NCBI RefSeq assembly: GCF_001593385.1
Contig: NZ_LUVZ01000001.1
Span: 992,001-1,056,000, forward strand
Direction: 5' to 3'
From: Chryseobacterium cucumeris
GTDB taxonomy: Bacteria > Bacteroidota > Bacteroidia > Flavobacteriales > Weeksellaceae
Length of the DNA: 64,000 nt
In this document: positions 26,101 to 35,247 of the stretch, in pieces
Position numbering within the stretch: the stretch's first letter is position 1
How the letters are laid out: every line of letters begins with the position of its first letter
Made by a program: the position numbers and the translations under genes
Notes under the pieces: generated by a model
What the model saw: the letters and a program-made list of their open reading frames with translations, nothing else
Databases searched by the model: none
Told to the model about the DNA's origin: nothing

Positions 26101-26349
26101 TTGAAACTTACATTCAATAAAATCATTACATTTCCGCTGGTAATTTTGATCAAATTTTACCAATGGTTCATCTCGCCCTTACTTCCCAAAAACTGCCGTT
26201 ACGAACCTACCTGCTCTCACTATATGATTGAGTCGCTTCAGGTACATGGTGTTTTTAAAGGTTTCTGGCTGGGATTTAAAAGAATTTTAAGATGCCATCC
26301 CTGGGGAGGAAGCGGTTATGATCCTGTTCCCCCCAAACATAAATGTTAA
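26101..26349 (+). CDS. yidD: Membrane protein insertion efficiency factor YidD
   Basis: A small membrane-associated protein thought to assist YidC-dependent insertion. 82 residues. Family motifs [40 protein letters not shown] and [17 protein letters not shown] are complete, with three conserved Cys in CRYEPTC and RCHP. The start is TTG, the only plausible start in frame, placed directly after the promoter. The gene lies 27 bases ahead of lgt and is probably co-transcribed with it. Confidence 0.93.
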   Translation: MKLTFNKIITFPLVILIKFYQWFISPLLPKNCRYEPTCSHYMIESLQVHGVFKGFWLGFKRILRCHPWGGSGYDPVPPKHKC

Positions 26350-26376
26350 TAATCAAACTATTAAATCAATAGAAAA

Positions 26377-27651
26377 ATGAATACTATCTTTTTCAGAATT
26401 TATCTTGTGCTGTTTGCGTTCATCACGCAGCTTCTTTTTGCACAGGAATACCCTGGAGGTTTATCTGACGGAACTTTAGATATCAATGGAAGTAATGTTC
26501 CTGTAAAAATCTATTCTACCACAGAGATGGGAGACCTTACAGCTTTTCCGGACAGAGAATCAGACAAGAACCAGTCTTTCGTTGTGATTCTTAATGAATC
26601 CAATTTTGAACCTGCTTATTACAATTATGGGGCTTCCACTTTAGCAAAGTATAAGGATTCCAGGTATCAGTTTTTTGATAAAAACTTTAAGTTGATTGAT
26701 ACTGGTGTTACCAAAGAAAATATCACCACTTTTAAATATGCAGTAAAGTCTGTAAAGCCAATTACAGATTCTGATAAAGTAGAACTTAAGACTTCATTTA
26801 AAATCTGGGATCCTTCAAAAGGTATTCACATCGGATCATTTACGCTTCACTTTTATAGTTTGATGTTTGTTTTTGCCTTTGGATTCGGATATGTTTTAAT
26901 GACGAGAATCTTTAAGATTGATAATGTGAACCAGAAATATCTTGAACCTCTGTTCACATGGACATTGATCGGGACTATTCTGGGAGCAAGATTAGGACAT
27001 GTTATCTTTTATCAGCCGGAATTATTTAAAGAAGATTTCTGGAGTGTATTTTTACCGATAAGCACAAAAAACGGTTTAAAATTCACAGGTTTTTCAGGAC
27101 TGGCGAGCCACGGTGCTACGATTGCCCTGATCTTTACCACGCTTTATTATTCATTTAAAATCATTAGGAAAAACCCTTTTTGGGTATATGACAGACTTGG
27201 TATTGTCGTAGCTTTAGGAGGAGCGTTTGTAAGAATGGGGAATTTTTTCAATTCTGAAATTGTTGGTAAACCAGCGGACCCGAATTCTCCGTTTGCTTTG
27301 CTTTTCCCACAACAAAGCAGTGAATATGGTCTTACGGTACCCCGTTATCCGAGCCAGTTATTTGAAGCAGTAGGATATGTTCTTCTCTTCATTTTACTAT
27401 GGATATTGTACAGAAAAACAAATAAAAAATACCAGCAGGGATGGTTATTCGGTCTGTTTTTCATCATTCTTTGGGCGATCAGGTTCTTTGTTGAGTTCCT
27501 TAAAGAGCCGCAGGGAGATGAGTTCATCCAGATTGGCGGACTGAATACAGGTCAGGTTCTTTCGATTCCTTTTATGATTGCAGGTGTTGTCATCATGATC
27601 GTTTCCAAGAAATTTAAGATTACTGAAGCAGAAAACGAGAAACCGGAATAA
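26377..27651 (+). CDS. lgt: Prolipoprotein diacylglyceryl transferase with N-terminal periplasmic extension
   Basis: Transfers diacylglycerol to the lipobox Cys of prelipoproteins in the inner membrane. 424 residues, against about 260-290 usual for Lgt. The transferase part is about 150-420: HFYSLMFVFAFGFGYVLM, ARLGHVIFYQPELF, GFSGLASHGATIALI and the Lgt signature GGAFVRMGNFFNSEIVG, then RYPSQLFEAVGYVLLF and RFFVEFLKEPQGDE. Residues 1-22 form a signal-like segment (LVLFAFITQLLFAQEY). Residues 23-148 form an unrecognised, probably periplasmic beta-rich domain. No stop or frameshift separates the two parts. Confidence 0.93.
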   Translation: MNTIFFRIYLVLFAFITQLLFAQEYPGGLSDGTLDINGSNVPVKIYSTTEMGDLTAFPDRESDKNQSFVVILNESNFEPAYYNYGASTLAKYKDSRYQFFDKNFKLIDTGVTKENITTFKYAVKSVKPITDSDKVELKTSFKIWDPSKGIHIGSFTLHFYSLMFVFAFGFGYVLMTRIFKIDNVNQKYLEPLFTWTLIGTILGARLGHVIFYQPELFKEDFWSVFLPISTKNGLKFTGFSGLASHGATIALIFTTLYYSFKIIRKNPFWVYDRLGIVVALGGAFVRMGNFFNSEIVGKPADPNSPFALLFPQQSSEYGLTVPRYPSQLFEAVGYVLLFILLWILYRKTNKKYQQGWLFGLFFIILWAIRFFVEFLKEPQGDEFIQIGGLNTGQVLSIPFMIAGVVIMIVSKKFKITEAENEKPE

Positions 27652-27667
27652 ACCATTTAAACTAAAA

Positions 27668-27711
27668 AATAAAAAGGCAAATTTGTAGAAATACAGATTT
27701 GCCTTTTTTAT
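27668..27711. terminator. Bidirectional terminator between lgt and the NAD(P)HX repair gene
   Basis: AAAAAGGCAAAT...ATTTGCCTTTTTT hairpin between convergent genes. Confidence 0.88.
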
Positions 27712-27722
27712 TAGCTGTTTAC

Positions 27723-29240
27723 TTACAGATTTCTCTCCGCTTTCCTGTTCAGTTCTTCAAAAACAGACCCCAATGCATCAATGACATCAGTAGGCAGCAT
27801 CGATTCTTTTGAATGTTTTTCTGAAGCAATATCGGCAGCTCTGCCATGTAACCATACACCAAGAATACAAGTCTCTTCTTCAGAATATTTCTGGGCCAGA
27901 AGCGAAGTCAGGATTCCGGTAAGAATATCTCCGCTTCCTCCTTTCGCCAACCCTGCATTTCCCGTTATATTATAGAATACTTTTCCCTCCGGAGTAACAA
28001 CCTGGGTATGGTGGTCTTTAAGAACAATATAAAGACCAAGATCTTTTGCCTTTTTCCTTGCCATTTCAAGTCTTTTGAAAGAATTATCTGTACTTCCGAA
28101 AAGTCTTTCAAACTCTTTCGGGTGAGGCGTAATGATTGATTTTTCAGGAATTAATTTCAAATTTTTCTTATCTTTTGAAATGATGTTCAATGCATCTGCA
28201 TCCAGAATCAATGGCTTTGAATAGTCTTTCAGAAAATTCAGAAAGTCTTTTTCGGTTCCTGAATGAGTTCCCAAACCAGGACCCGCACCACAGGTAATGT
28301 CTTTATCAATTTCAAAATTTGTGATAAACTGCTCCCCTCCTTTTATAAACATTGCTTCAGGACATGAGGTCTGCAGAATATCATATCCACATTCCGGAGC
28401 CAGGGTAAAGGTAAGCCCAGCACCGGTTTTTAAAGCTGATTTTGTAGCCAGTACTGCCGCTCCTATTTTTCCATAGCTCCCTCCTATGATGGCTGCCTTA
28501 CCATAGCTGCCTTTATGAGAAAATTCCTGTCTCGGAACGAATATCGAACTAATCAGCTGATCATCAATTACAGAGTAATCGGAATCGGTTGTGTCTGCAT
28601 ATATTTTATTTAAATCAATATCCAGTACTATTATTTTTCCAGAATATTTTCCGGTTTCAGGATGAAGGAAGGTCTTTTTCCAGCATTGGAAAGTAAGGGT
28701 ATAATCAGCTTTCAGAATAACAGGATCATGGTCAAACATTTCATCAGCAGACAATCCGGAAGGAACATCAATGGATATCTTAATATTCTTTTTAGTATTC
28801 AATTGCTCAACAAGCATTTTATATTCTCCTTCCAGCGGCCTGGATAATCCTGTTCCGAAAAGAGCATCGATAATGATTGTTTTATCATCAAAATTATATT
28901 GTTCTTTAGGATCAAATTTCCTGACTGAAATTCCGGATAAATCACGAAGTCTTTTCAGGTTAACAGAAGCATCTTCTGAAAATTTCTTTTTGGAATCGCT
29001 TACAAATACATCTACATCAAAACCTTTCAGATAAAGTATTCTTGCGACAGCCAGGCCGTCTCCTCCGTTATTTCCGTTACCACAAAATACAGCCAGTTTC
29101 TTATGATTTTTACAATGTTCCGAAATCCAATGTGCAACAGCCATTGAAGCTCTTTCCATCAGTTGAATGGAGGAAACCGGCTCTTGAGAAATCGTGAACT
29201 GATCCCAGCTGCGTATCTGTTCTGCTCTAAAAACTTTCAT
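27723..29240 (-). CDS. nnr: Bifunctional NAD(P)H-hydrate epimerase / ADP-dependent dehydratase
   Basis: Repairs hydrated NADH and NADPH. 505 residues. The N-terminal YjeF epimerase domain (1-215) contains FCGNGNNGGDGLAVARILYLKG and IIDALFGTGLSRPL. The C-terminal ribokinase-like dehydratase domain (about 225-500) has SHKGSYGKAAIIGGSYGKIGAAVLATKSALKTGAGL, CGAGPGLG, LDADALNII, TPHPKEFERL and the catalytic GNAGLAKGGSGDILTG. ATG 29240 is chosen over a TTG two codons upstream. It is a single-gene unit converging on lgt. Confidence 0.96.
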   Translation of the reverse strand: MKVFRAEQIRSWDQFTISQEPVSSIQLMERASMAVAHWISEHCKNHKKLAVFCGNGNNGGDGLAVARILYLKGFDVDVFVSDSKKKFSEDASVNLKRLRDLSGISVRKFDPKEQYNFDDKTIIIDALFGTGLSRPLEGEYKMLVEQLNTKKNIKISIDVPSGLSADEMFDHDPVILKADYTLTFQCWKKTFLHPETGKYSGKIIVLDIDLNKIYADTTDSDYSVIDDQLISSIFVPRQEFSHKGSYGKAAIIGGSYGKIGAAVLATKSALKTGAGLTFTLAPECGYDILQTSCPEAMFIKGGEQFITNFEIDKDITCGAGPGLGTHSGTEKDFLNFLKDYSKPLILDADALNIISKDKKNLKLIPEKSIITPHPKEFERLFGSTDNSFKRLEMARKKAKDLGLYIVLKDHHTQVVTPEGKVFYNITGNAGLAKGGSGDILTGILTSLLAQKYSEEETCILGVWLHGRAADIASEKHSKESMLPTDVIDALGSVFEELNRKAERNL

Positions 29241-29448
29241 AGGCAAATCAAACTTTTAAGCAAATTACAAAAGATTTTTCATTATGATGCCACGTCAATA
29301 ACAAAAATAAAGAGACCTCACTAATGAGATAATATATCTTAAAAAAGCTGAAATATTCATTAAATCAAATTCTATAAATTTCTCATAAAATTCAATATTT
29401 TGGGAATAAAAAACCATAAAAAGTAGTGTTTTTTACATTTTTAAATTA

Positions 29449-29456
29449 TATTTTTG
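29449..29456 (+). promoter_or_regulatory. -7 box of mscL
   Basis: TATTTTTG with about 30 bases to the ATG. Confidence 0.5.
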
Positions 29457-29485
29457 TGTATATACTAATTAAAAAAATATAAATT

Positions 29486-29863
29486 ATGGGATTTGTTAAA
29501 GAATTTAAAGAGTTTGCCTTTAAGGGCAATGTTCTCGATCTGGCTGTCGGTGTGATCATTGGGGCAGCATTTGGTAAAATTGTTTCGTCTTTGGTAGAAG
29601 ATGTTATCACGCCTCTGATCTTAAACCCGGCATTGAAAGCAGCCGGTGCAGAAAATATTGCAAAACTTACATGGAATGGTGTTGCTTATGGAAACTTCCT
29701 TTCAGCAGTAATCAGTTTCCTTTGTATTGCGATGGTTCTTTTCTGGATCATCAAACTGGCTAATAAAGTGAACAAAAAAGAGGCTCCAGCTCCTGCCGGA
29801 CCTACAGAAGATCAAAAATTACTTACTGAGATCAGAGATTTGTTGAAAAGCAAAAATATCTAA
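29486..29863 (+). CDS. mscL: Large-conductance mechanosensitive channel
   Basis: An inner-membrane pore that opens on hypo-osmotic stress. 125 residues, family length. The N-terminal amphipathic helix and TM1 are GFVKEFKEFAFKGNVLDLAVGVIIGAAFGKIVSSLVEDVITPLI. The periplasmic loop is short (KAAGAENIAKLTWNGVAYGNF). TM2 (about 72-92) is followed by a Pro/Ala linker and the C-terminal helix EDQKLLTEIRDLLKSK. Single gene with its own promoter and terminator. Confidence 0.97.
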   Translation: MGFVKEFKEFAFKGNVLDLAVGVIIGAAFGKIVSSLVEDVITPLILNPALKAAGAENIAKLTWNGVAYGNFLSAVISFLCIAMVLFWIIKLANKVNKKEAPAPAGPTEDQKLLTEIRDLLKSKNI

Positions 29864-29886
29864 TTTGTAAACTACATTTTAATATA

Positions 29887-29922
29887 AAAAGCACCTCGGT
29901 CTAACCAAGGTGCTTTATTTAT
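29887..29922. terminator. Terminator between mscL and serA
   Basis: AAAGCACCTCGG-TCTAA-CCAAGGTGCTTT hairpin between convergent genes. Confidence 0.85.
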
Positions 29923-29937
29923 AATATCATTTCCAAA

Positions 29938-30897
29938 TTACTGAATCTGTAAGATGCTTGAAATCTGCTCTGCCAGAGAAAGACCGATTCTATCCTGCGC
30001 TTCAAGCGTAGAAGCTCCCGTATGAGGGGTGAGGGAGATTTTAGAATGAGTAAGGATTTCTTTAGAAGGTGTTGGCTCATTAATGAAAACATCTAATCCG
30101 GCAAATCTTACTTTACCTGAGTCCAAAGCTTGAATTAAAGCTGCTTCATCAATAACTCCTCCTCTTGAGCAGTTGACAACAGCCACTCCGTCTTTCATTA
30201 TTTCAAACTCATTCTTTCCGATCATATAACCGTCCTTCTGTGCAGGAACGTGCAGAGTAATGAAGTCTGAATGTTTTAAAACATCCTGTAACGGCTCTGT
30301 TTCAATATCAACATTGATGAACTGGTTGTTGTAAAATTTCACTTTGATACTTGCTCTTCCGACGTTATTATCAGCTGCAATCACTCTCATCCCAAGTCCT
30401 AAAGCAATTCTTGCCACTTCCTGGCCGATTCTTCCCATTCCCACAATACCGATGGTTTTTCCTCTCAGTTCTATACCTGCAGCGTATGCTTTTTTAAGAC
30501 CTGCAAATTCAGTATCTCCTACAACTGGCATTTTTCTGTTAGAATCCTGAAGAAATCTCGCCCCGGAAAACAAATGGGCGAAAACAAGCTCAGCCACAGA
30601 TTCCGATGATGCTGAAGGAGTGTTGATCACATGAATTCCTTTTTCTCTTGCATAATCTACGTCAATATTATCCATACCAACACCCCCTCTTCCAATAATG
30701 TCGATAGACGGACATCCATCAATAATATCTTTTCTTACCTGTGTGGCACTTCTCACCAATAAGGTGCGGATTTTGTGCTCATTAATATAATCTACTAAAA
30801 ATTCCTGGGGAACTTTTGTAGTAATCACCTCAAAGCCTTTTTCTGTCAATGCATCTATTCCAGATTGATCCAGGCCGTCGTTTGCTAAAACTTTCAT
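29938..30897 (-). CDS. D-2-hydroxyacid dehydrogenase, probable D-3-phosphoglycerate dehydrogenase
   Basis: Probably the first enzyme of serine synthesis. 319 residues with no C-terminal ACT domain, so it is the short PGDH type. The substrate-binding N-terminus is RTLLVRSATQVRKDIIDGCPSIDIIGRGGVGMDNIDVDYA. The NAD-binding fold is KTIGIVGMGRIGQEVARIA. The catalytic triad context is intact: VVNCSRGGVIDEAAL (Arg), GLDVFINEP (Glu) and LTPHTGAST (His). The VRSATQV and GRGGVGMDNID motifs favour SerA over other family members. No other serine-pathway gene is adjacent. Confidence 0.88.
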   Translation of the reverse strand: MKVLANDGLDQSGIDALTEKGFEVITTKVPQEFLVDYINEHKIRTLLVRSATQVRKDIIDGCPSIDIIGRGGVGMDNIDVDYAREKGIHVINTPSASSESVAELVFAHLFSGARFLQDSNRKMPVVGDTEFAGLKKAYAAGIELRGKTIGIVGMGRIGQEVARIALGLGMRVIAADNNVGRASIKVKFYNNQFINVDIETEPLQDVLKHSDFITLHVPAQKDGYMIGKNEFEIMKDGVAVVNCSRGGVIDEAALIQALDSGKVRFAGLDVFINEPTPSKEILTHSKISLTPHTGASTLEAQDRIGLSLAEQISSILQIQ

Positions 30898-30983
30898 AAA
30901 ATATCAAGTATATTAAAAAATGAAAGATTTAAAAATTAAAGGTACTGGTTCACATTTAATCTTTAAATCTTTGAATTATATTT

Positions 30984-31394
30984 TTATTCGCCGTCTTCTT
31001 TGAATACCTCAATGGTCACTTGTTTTTCTACCAAATCCGTAAATCTTCCTTTGTATCTTGTAGCTCTTACCAGGTGGTTGTCTATCCAGTGATAATTTCC
31101 TCCTCTTGGTTTTCCGCAAAGCACGCTGTGGTATTTGAAGCCATGCTTATCCAGCCAGTCGATCGTAATTTGTTTCAGATTTTCGGTTCTTGAAGTAAAA
31201 AAGCAGATCTGATGTCCTTCGTCATACCATCTGTTGATCGTTTCCAGAGCATCAGGATAGGGTTCGCAGGTAACCATTCTTTCCGGCTCTTCATTGGGAA
31301 CGTCATCAGTAATGGTTCCGTCGATATCTATTAAGTAATTTTTTATTCCATCCTTTAGAATAGGACTAATGTGTTCAATGTATTCTAATTCCAT
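30984..31394 (-). CDS. HAD-superfamily small phosphatase-like protein
   Basis: 136 residues. HAD motif I LIDIDGTITDD (nucleophile and acid Asp), motif II CFFTSRTEN (Thr-Ser) and a C-terminal acidic region HWIDNHLV. There is no real cap domain. The substrate is unknown. It is co-oriented with serA with an 86-base gap, so a shared role is possible (serine synthesis also needs a HAD phosphatase, SerB). However, this protein does not look like SerB and that link is speculative. A -7 box TAACTTTG lies at 31412-31419. Confidence 0.75.
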   Translation of the reverse strand: MELEYIEHISPILKDGIKNYLIDIDGTITDDVPNEEPERMVTCEPYPDALETINRWYDEGHQICFFTSRTENLKQITIDWLDKHGFKYHSVLCGKPRGGNYHWIDNHLVRATRYKGRFTDLVEKQVTIEVFKEDGE

Positions 31395-31712
31395 TACTAA
31401 ATATTAAAAAACAAAGTTAGCGTTTTTACAACTATCAGGCATATTAATCTTAGTTTATGTTAATATTTTACTACAAAAACTATTATTTAAAGAATAATAT
31501 CAATATTTTATTCATTATTTACCATGAAATAGTTAATAATTTTCGTTTTGCATTTCTTTTTTTAAATAAGAAAGTGGAGGTTTTAAAGAAAATCAGTCTG
31601 TGAATGGATGTATTATCTGTAAACTTTCATCATTTTATTAGTCTTATTACAAAAAGCATGATGTTTATCTAAAAATTTCCAAAATACATTTATTACTCTT
31701 ACATTTGTAGGA
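31395..31712. promoter_or_regulatory. Divergent promoter region, HAD gene and idi
   Basis: AT-rich, no ORF seen. The minus -7 box TAACTTTG (31412-31419) serves the HAD gene. The plus -7 box TACATTTG (31700-31707) serves idi and is only five bases from its ATG, so idi mRNA is probably leaderless. Nothing else is seen between. Confidence 0.6.
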
Positions 31713-32222
31713 ATGGAAGAATTTGTCGTTTTAGTAAATCCTGAAGATGAGGTTTTAGGGCTGATGGAGAAACAGCAGGCTCACATCAATGGCTTGTTAC
31801 ACCGTGCTTTTTCTGTATTTCTTTTCAATAATAAAGGAGAAATGCTATTGCAGAAAAGAGCGTCAGGAAAATACCATTCTCCCAATCAATGGACCAATGC
31901 GGTATGCTCACACCCCCGAGAAGGAGAAACTTATCTGGAAGGAGCAGTACGCAGACTGAAAGAAGAATTGGGAATTGAAGCTGATCTTTCTGAAAAATTC
32001 CATTTTATTTACAAAGCAGATGTAGGCGGTGGTCTTTGGGAGCACGAGCTGGATCATGTGTTTGTGGGAAATCATGAAACTGATTTCAATTTAAATAAAG
32101 ATGAAGTGGAAGAAGTAAGATTCATTTCTATGGAAGATCTTGATAAGGAAATTTCCGAACATCCTGAAAACTTTACAGAATGGTTCAAAATCATCCTCGA
32201 AGAATACAAACACCATTTTTAA
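31713..32222 (+). CDS. idi: Isopentenyl-diphosphate delta-isomerase, type I
   Basis: Interconverts isopentenyl and dimethylallyl diphosphate for isoprenoids (menaquinone, carotenoids, undecaprenyl). 169 residues. A Nudix-like fold with catalytic Cys in WTNAVCSHP and the helix GETYLEGAVRRLKEELGIEADL. Metal-binding His and Glu are in HRAFSVFLFN and LWEHELDHVFVG. The stop codon overlaps the start of the next gene (TAATG), which suggests coupled translation. Confidence 0.96.
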   Translation: MEEFVVLVNPEDEVLGLMEKQQAHINGLLHRAFSVFLFNNKGEMLLQKRASGKYHSPNQWTNAVCSHPREGETYLEGAVRRLKEELGIEADLSEKFHFIYKADVGGGLWEHELDHVFVGNHETDFNLNKDEVEEVRFISMEDLDKEISEHPENFTEWFKIILEEYKHHF

Positions 32223-32695
32223 TGATGAAAAAAATATTGCTTTTTTCTGCTTTTTTGACAGGAAGCCTGTTTTTTGCCCAAAAGGCAGGTGTATTTGACA
32301 CTCCGAATTACTCTATCAATGTTCCTGAAGGCTGGAAATCCACAAACGACAGTGAGATCATCAATATTTTCCCTACCAGCCAGATAGGTGCTATTACCAT
32401 CTCGGAATATCATGATCTTCCCCTTCCGAAAGAAGAAGTGAAAAAATTTATCCTTGCCCTTTATCAATCACATGACGAAGAGAAAAAAGTAAAAGAAAAA
32501 AAGAGTCAGAAAGGGTATACGGAATACTTCTATGAGCATTTCGATGAAAAAGAAAAGCTGTTCTGGGTAACCAAAGCTTTTCAAAAAGATAAAAACTTAT
32601 ATTTGGTTTCCATCAACTGTGGCCAGAAGTTCTGGAACGGAAACTATATGACCCTATTCAATGAGACTTTTAACAGTTTTAAAATAAAGAAATAA
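32222..32695 (+). CDS. Small secreted protein of unknown function
   Basis: 157 residues. Signal peptide about 1-18 (ILLFSAFLTGSLFFAQK). The mature part reads YSINVPEGWKSTNDSEIINIFPTSQIGAITISEYHDLP and ends YMTLFNETFNSFKIKK. This is the pattern of PsbP/DcrB-like small periplasmic proteins (an N-terminal VPEGW followed by beta-alpha repeats), so a DcrB-like fold is possible. The start overlaps the idi stop; the ATG at 32225 is equally possible. It is followed by gcvT after nine bases, so idi, this gene and gcvT probably form one operon. Confidence 0.75.
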   Translation: MMKKILLFSAFLTGSLFFAQKAGVFDTPNYSINVPEGWKSTNDSEIINIFPTSQIGAITISEYHDLPLPKEEVKKFILALYQSHDEEKKVKEKKSQKGYTEYFYEHFDEKEKLFWVTKAFQKDKNLYLVSINCGQKFWNGNYMTLFNETFNSFKIKK

Positions 32696-32704
32696 AAATT
32701 AAAT

Positions 32705-33781
32705 ATGAAGAAAACAGCCTTGTACGACAAACATGTTTCTTTGGGAGCTAAGATCGTACCTTTCGCAGGTTTTGAAATGCCTGTTCAATATTCAGGGGTT
32801 ACAGAAGAGCACTTTGCCGTAAGAGAAAAAGCAGGATTATTTGATGTTTCCCACATGGGACAGTTTTTCATCGAAGGGCCGGGTTCAAAAGACCTTTTGC
32901 AGTATGTAACTACCAACAATGTAGATGCACTTGAAAACGGAAAAGCTCAATATTCCTGCCTTCCGAACGAAAATGGCGGAATTGTAGATGACCTTATTGT
33001 TTACAAGATGGAAGATGACAAATATTTTGTAGTAGTCAACGCATCCAACATCGACAAAGACTGGAATCATATTTCAAAATACAATACTTTCGGAACTAAA
33101 ATGACCAACGCTTCTGACGAAATGTCATTACTGGCAGTTCAGGGGCCTAAAGCTACTGAAATTCTTCAAAAACTTACGGAAGTAAACCTTTCAGAAATTC
33201 CTTACTATCATTTTACTGTAGGAACTGTTGCGGGCGAAAACGATGTGATTATTTCAAACACAGGATACACAGGAAGCGGTGGTTTTGAGATTTATTTCAA
33301 TAACGGAAGTGCTGAAAAACTTTGGGATGCCGTAATGGAAGCAGGTAAAGAAGAAGGAATCATTCCTTGCGGATTGGCTGCCAGAGATACTTTAAGATTA
33401 GAAAAAGGATTCTGCCTGTACGGAAATGATATAGATGATACAACGTCTCCGATTGAAGCCGGTTTAGGATGGATCACTAAGTTTGACAAAGACTTCGTTT
33501 CTAAAGATGTTTTCGCAAAACAAAAAGAAGAAGGAGTTACAAGAAAACTAGTAGGTTTCGAATTGACAGACAAAGGAGTTCCAAGACATGATTATCCTGT
33601 AGTGGATGCTGAAGGAAATGTAATCGGGAAAGTAACTTCCGGAACACAGTCTCCAATGAAAAAAGTAGGTTTAGGTCTTGCTTATGTAGACAAACCTCAC
33701 TTCAAATTAGGTTCTGAAATCTTCATTCAGGTAAGAAACAAGAACATTCCTGCAAAAGTGGTAAAAGCTCCTTTTGTATAA
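32705..33781 (+). CDS. gcvT: Glycine cleavage system T protein (aminomethyltransferase)
   Basis: Transfers the aminomethyl carbon from the H protein to tetrahydrofolate. 358 residues, family length. N-terminal [27 protein letters not shown], then [18 protein letters not shown] and the folate-binding region [16 protein letters not shown]. Catalytic Asp is in [22 protein letters not shown]. The C-terminal barrel is [21 protein letters not shown]. No glycine riboswitch is visible upstream; the gene follows a secreted-protein gene closely. A strong terminator follows. Confidence 0.97.
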   Translation: MKKTALYDKHVSLGAKIVPFAGFEMPVQYSGVTEEHFAVREKAGLFDVSHMGQFFIEGPGSKDLLQYVTTNNVDALENGKAQYSCLPNENGGIVDDLIVYKMEDDKYFVVVNASNIDKDWNHISKYNTFGTKMTNASDEMSLLAVQGPKATEILQKLTEVNLSEIPYYHFTVGTVAGENDVIISNTGYTGSGGFEIYFNNGSAEKLWDAVMEAGKEEGIIPCGLAARDTLRLEKGFCLYGNDIDDTTSPIEAGLGWITKFDKDFVSKDVFAKQKEEGVTRKLVGFELTDKGVPRHDYPVVDAEGNVIGKVTSGTQSPMKKVGLGLAYVDKPHFKLGSEIFIQVRNKNIPAKVVKAPFV

Positions 33782-33807
33782 TCTGTTCAAAAGATATAAG
33801 AAATAAT

Positions 33808-33842
33808 AAATCAGCCCCGCAATTTTTGCGGGGCTGATTTTA
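33808..33842. terminator. gcvT terminator (bidirectional)
   Basis: AAATCAGCCCCGC-AATTTTT-GCGGGGCTGATTT, between convergent genes. Confidence 0.93.
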
Positions 33843-33849
33843 TAAAATT

Positions 33850-34299
33850 TTAGTGTGAAATATATTTTACCAGGGAAGCTCCATTTTCAAGATTCAAATT
33901 GAGCCTTTCAATGAAAAAGCGGACATCTTTTATAAAGTTGTCTTTCAGATATTCTTCTTCTATATCGTGCCCCCAGCTGATTCTTTTATAAAATTCAGGA
34001 TTTTCTGCTAATGCATGTTCCAGTTCAATCAGTTTCACACGTAAAGGTTCTATACTTGTAAAACCTTCGTATTCTTCAGTATAATCCCAGAAATCCAACA
34101 AAGTAAGATCAACATTTAAAACTCTTTCGACTTGCCTTAACAGTCGATCTTCATCACCTGCATCCACATCTCCATCTCCTGTCATTATTAAGTTTAAGCC
34201 GTTTCTATGATCAAAATGGTAACGGTCTCTAAGCTCCAAATACTTTTCAAATGGTTCTTTCACATCAAAAATGAGATAGATCTCTAATCCAAATCCCAT
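33850..34299 (-). CDS. Hypothetical acidic cytosolic protein
   Basis: 149 residues, not recognised. No signal peptide or membrane segment. It is acidic, with GLNLIMTGDGDVDAGDEDRLLRQVERVL and many Glu and aromatic residues. It lies 5 bases after the ArsC/Spx-like gene on the same strand, so the two are probably co-transcribed. Nothing in the sequence indicates a reaction. Confidence 0.7.
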   Translation of the reverse strand: MGFGLEIYLIFDVKEPFEKYLELRDRYHFDHRNGLNLIMTGDGDVDAGDEDRLLRQVERVLNVDLTLLDFWDYTEEYEGFTSIEPLRVKLIELEHALAENPEFYKRISWGHDIEEEYLKDNFIKDVRFFIERLNLNLENGASLVKYISH

Positions 34300-34304
34300 A
34301 TACG

Positions 34305-34658
34305 CTATATCACACCAAAGAACTTCTGCAATTCTTCAACGTTCTTCTTATCATTTCCTACGAAAATCTCCTTGTCTGTCACAAAAACAGGTCTTTTAAG
34401 GAAAGTATAATGATCCAGCAGTAACTCTTTAAAATCTTTCTCTGTCAAAGACTTTACATCCAGCCCTCTCAATTTAATCTGAGTGGATTTTTTACTGAAT
34501 AATGCTTCGTATGATTTTGTTTTCTTATGCATTTCCGCCAATTCCTCTTTTGTGATGGGCTCTTTTTTAATTTCGCGAAGTTCCCAGCCTGTAAGGTCAA
34601 ATTGGGCTAAAATTTTTCTACATGTATCACAAGTGTTGAGATAAAATACTTTCTTCAT
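34305..34658 (-). CDS. ArsC/Spx/YffB family thioredoxin-fold protein
   Basis: 117 residues. The N-terminal motif FYLNTCDTCRKIL gives a CxxC pair (Cys9, Cys12). The family proline is in FLKRPVFVTDKEIFVGND. Similar to arsenate reductase ArsC, Spx and YffB. No arsenite pump or ArsR gene is nearby, so an arsenate role is not supported by context, and a redox or regulatory role is as likely. Confidence 0.85.
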   Translation of the reverse strand: MKKVFYLNTCDTCRKILAQFDLTGWELREIKKEPITKEELAEMHKKTKSYEALFSKKSTQIKLRGLDVKSLTEKDFKELLLDHYTFLKRPVFVTDKEIFVGNDKKNVEELQKFFGVI

Positions 34659-34779
34659 TACGGGTTCTAAATCTGTTATGGGTTAAAATTCTCTTTCATT
34701 GAAAGTTTCGTCTTTCAAAAGTAGGATTTAATCTAAAACTTTGGAAATTATTAAATAACTTTATTCAAATTTTATAAAG

Positions 34780-35247
34780 ATGCAGAACAAGCCTATTACT
34801 TTTCAGTTTATTTCGGAGCCTTCAGATGTTAATTACGGAGGAAATGTACACGGAGGAAGTGTTATGAAATGGATTGACCAGGCCGGTTATGCATGCGCGA
34901 CAACCTGGAGTGGTAATTATTCTGTCACTGTTTATGTAGGCGGAATTCGTTTTTATGATCCTATTAAAATCGGGGAAGTAGTAAAAGTAGACGCTCAGGT
35001 GATCTATACCGGAACTTCAAGCATGCATATTGCCATCAATGTTTTTTCAAGAAATTTAAAACAGCCCAACTTTGAGAAGAAAACACATTGTATTATTGTA
35101 TTTGTAGCTGTGGATGAAAATGGAAAAAAACTCCCTGTTCCAAAATGGACACCGGAAACAGAGGAAGAAAAACAGCTTGAAATGTATGCCAAACGCCTGA
35201 TGGAGCTGAGAACGCAGATTGAAGATGAAATGAAACCTTTTTTGTAA
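34780..35247 (+). CDS. Acyl-CoA thioesterase, hotdog fold (YciA/BACH type)
   Basis: 155 residues, single hotdog domain. Signature motifs DVNYGGNVHGGSVMKWIDQAGYACATTWSG (active-site Asn and Asp region) and VGGIRFYDPIKIGEVVKVDAQVIYTGTSSMHIAI, typical of the acyl-CoA hydrolase group that includes YciA. C-terminal helical tail EEEKQLEMYAKRLMELRTQ. Monocistronic; a degenerate repeat begins immediately after the stop. Confidence 0.9.
   Translation: MQNKPITFQFISEPSDVNYGGNVHGGSVMKWIDQAGYACATTWSGNYSVTVYVGGIRFYDPIKIGEVVKVDAQVIYTGTSSMHIAINVFSRNLKQPNFEKKTHCIIVFVAVDENGKKLPVPKWTPETEEEKQLEMYAKRLMELRTQIEDEMKPFL

Noticed and set aside
32222..32695. Glycine riboswitch upstream of gcvT
   Set aside because: gcvT follows a coding region with only nine bases between, leaving no room for an aptamer.
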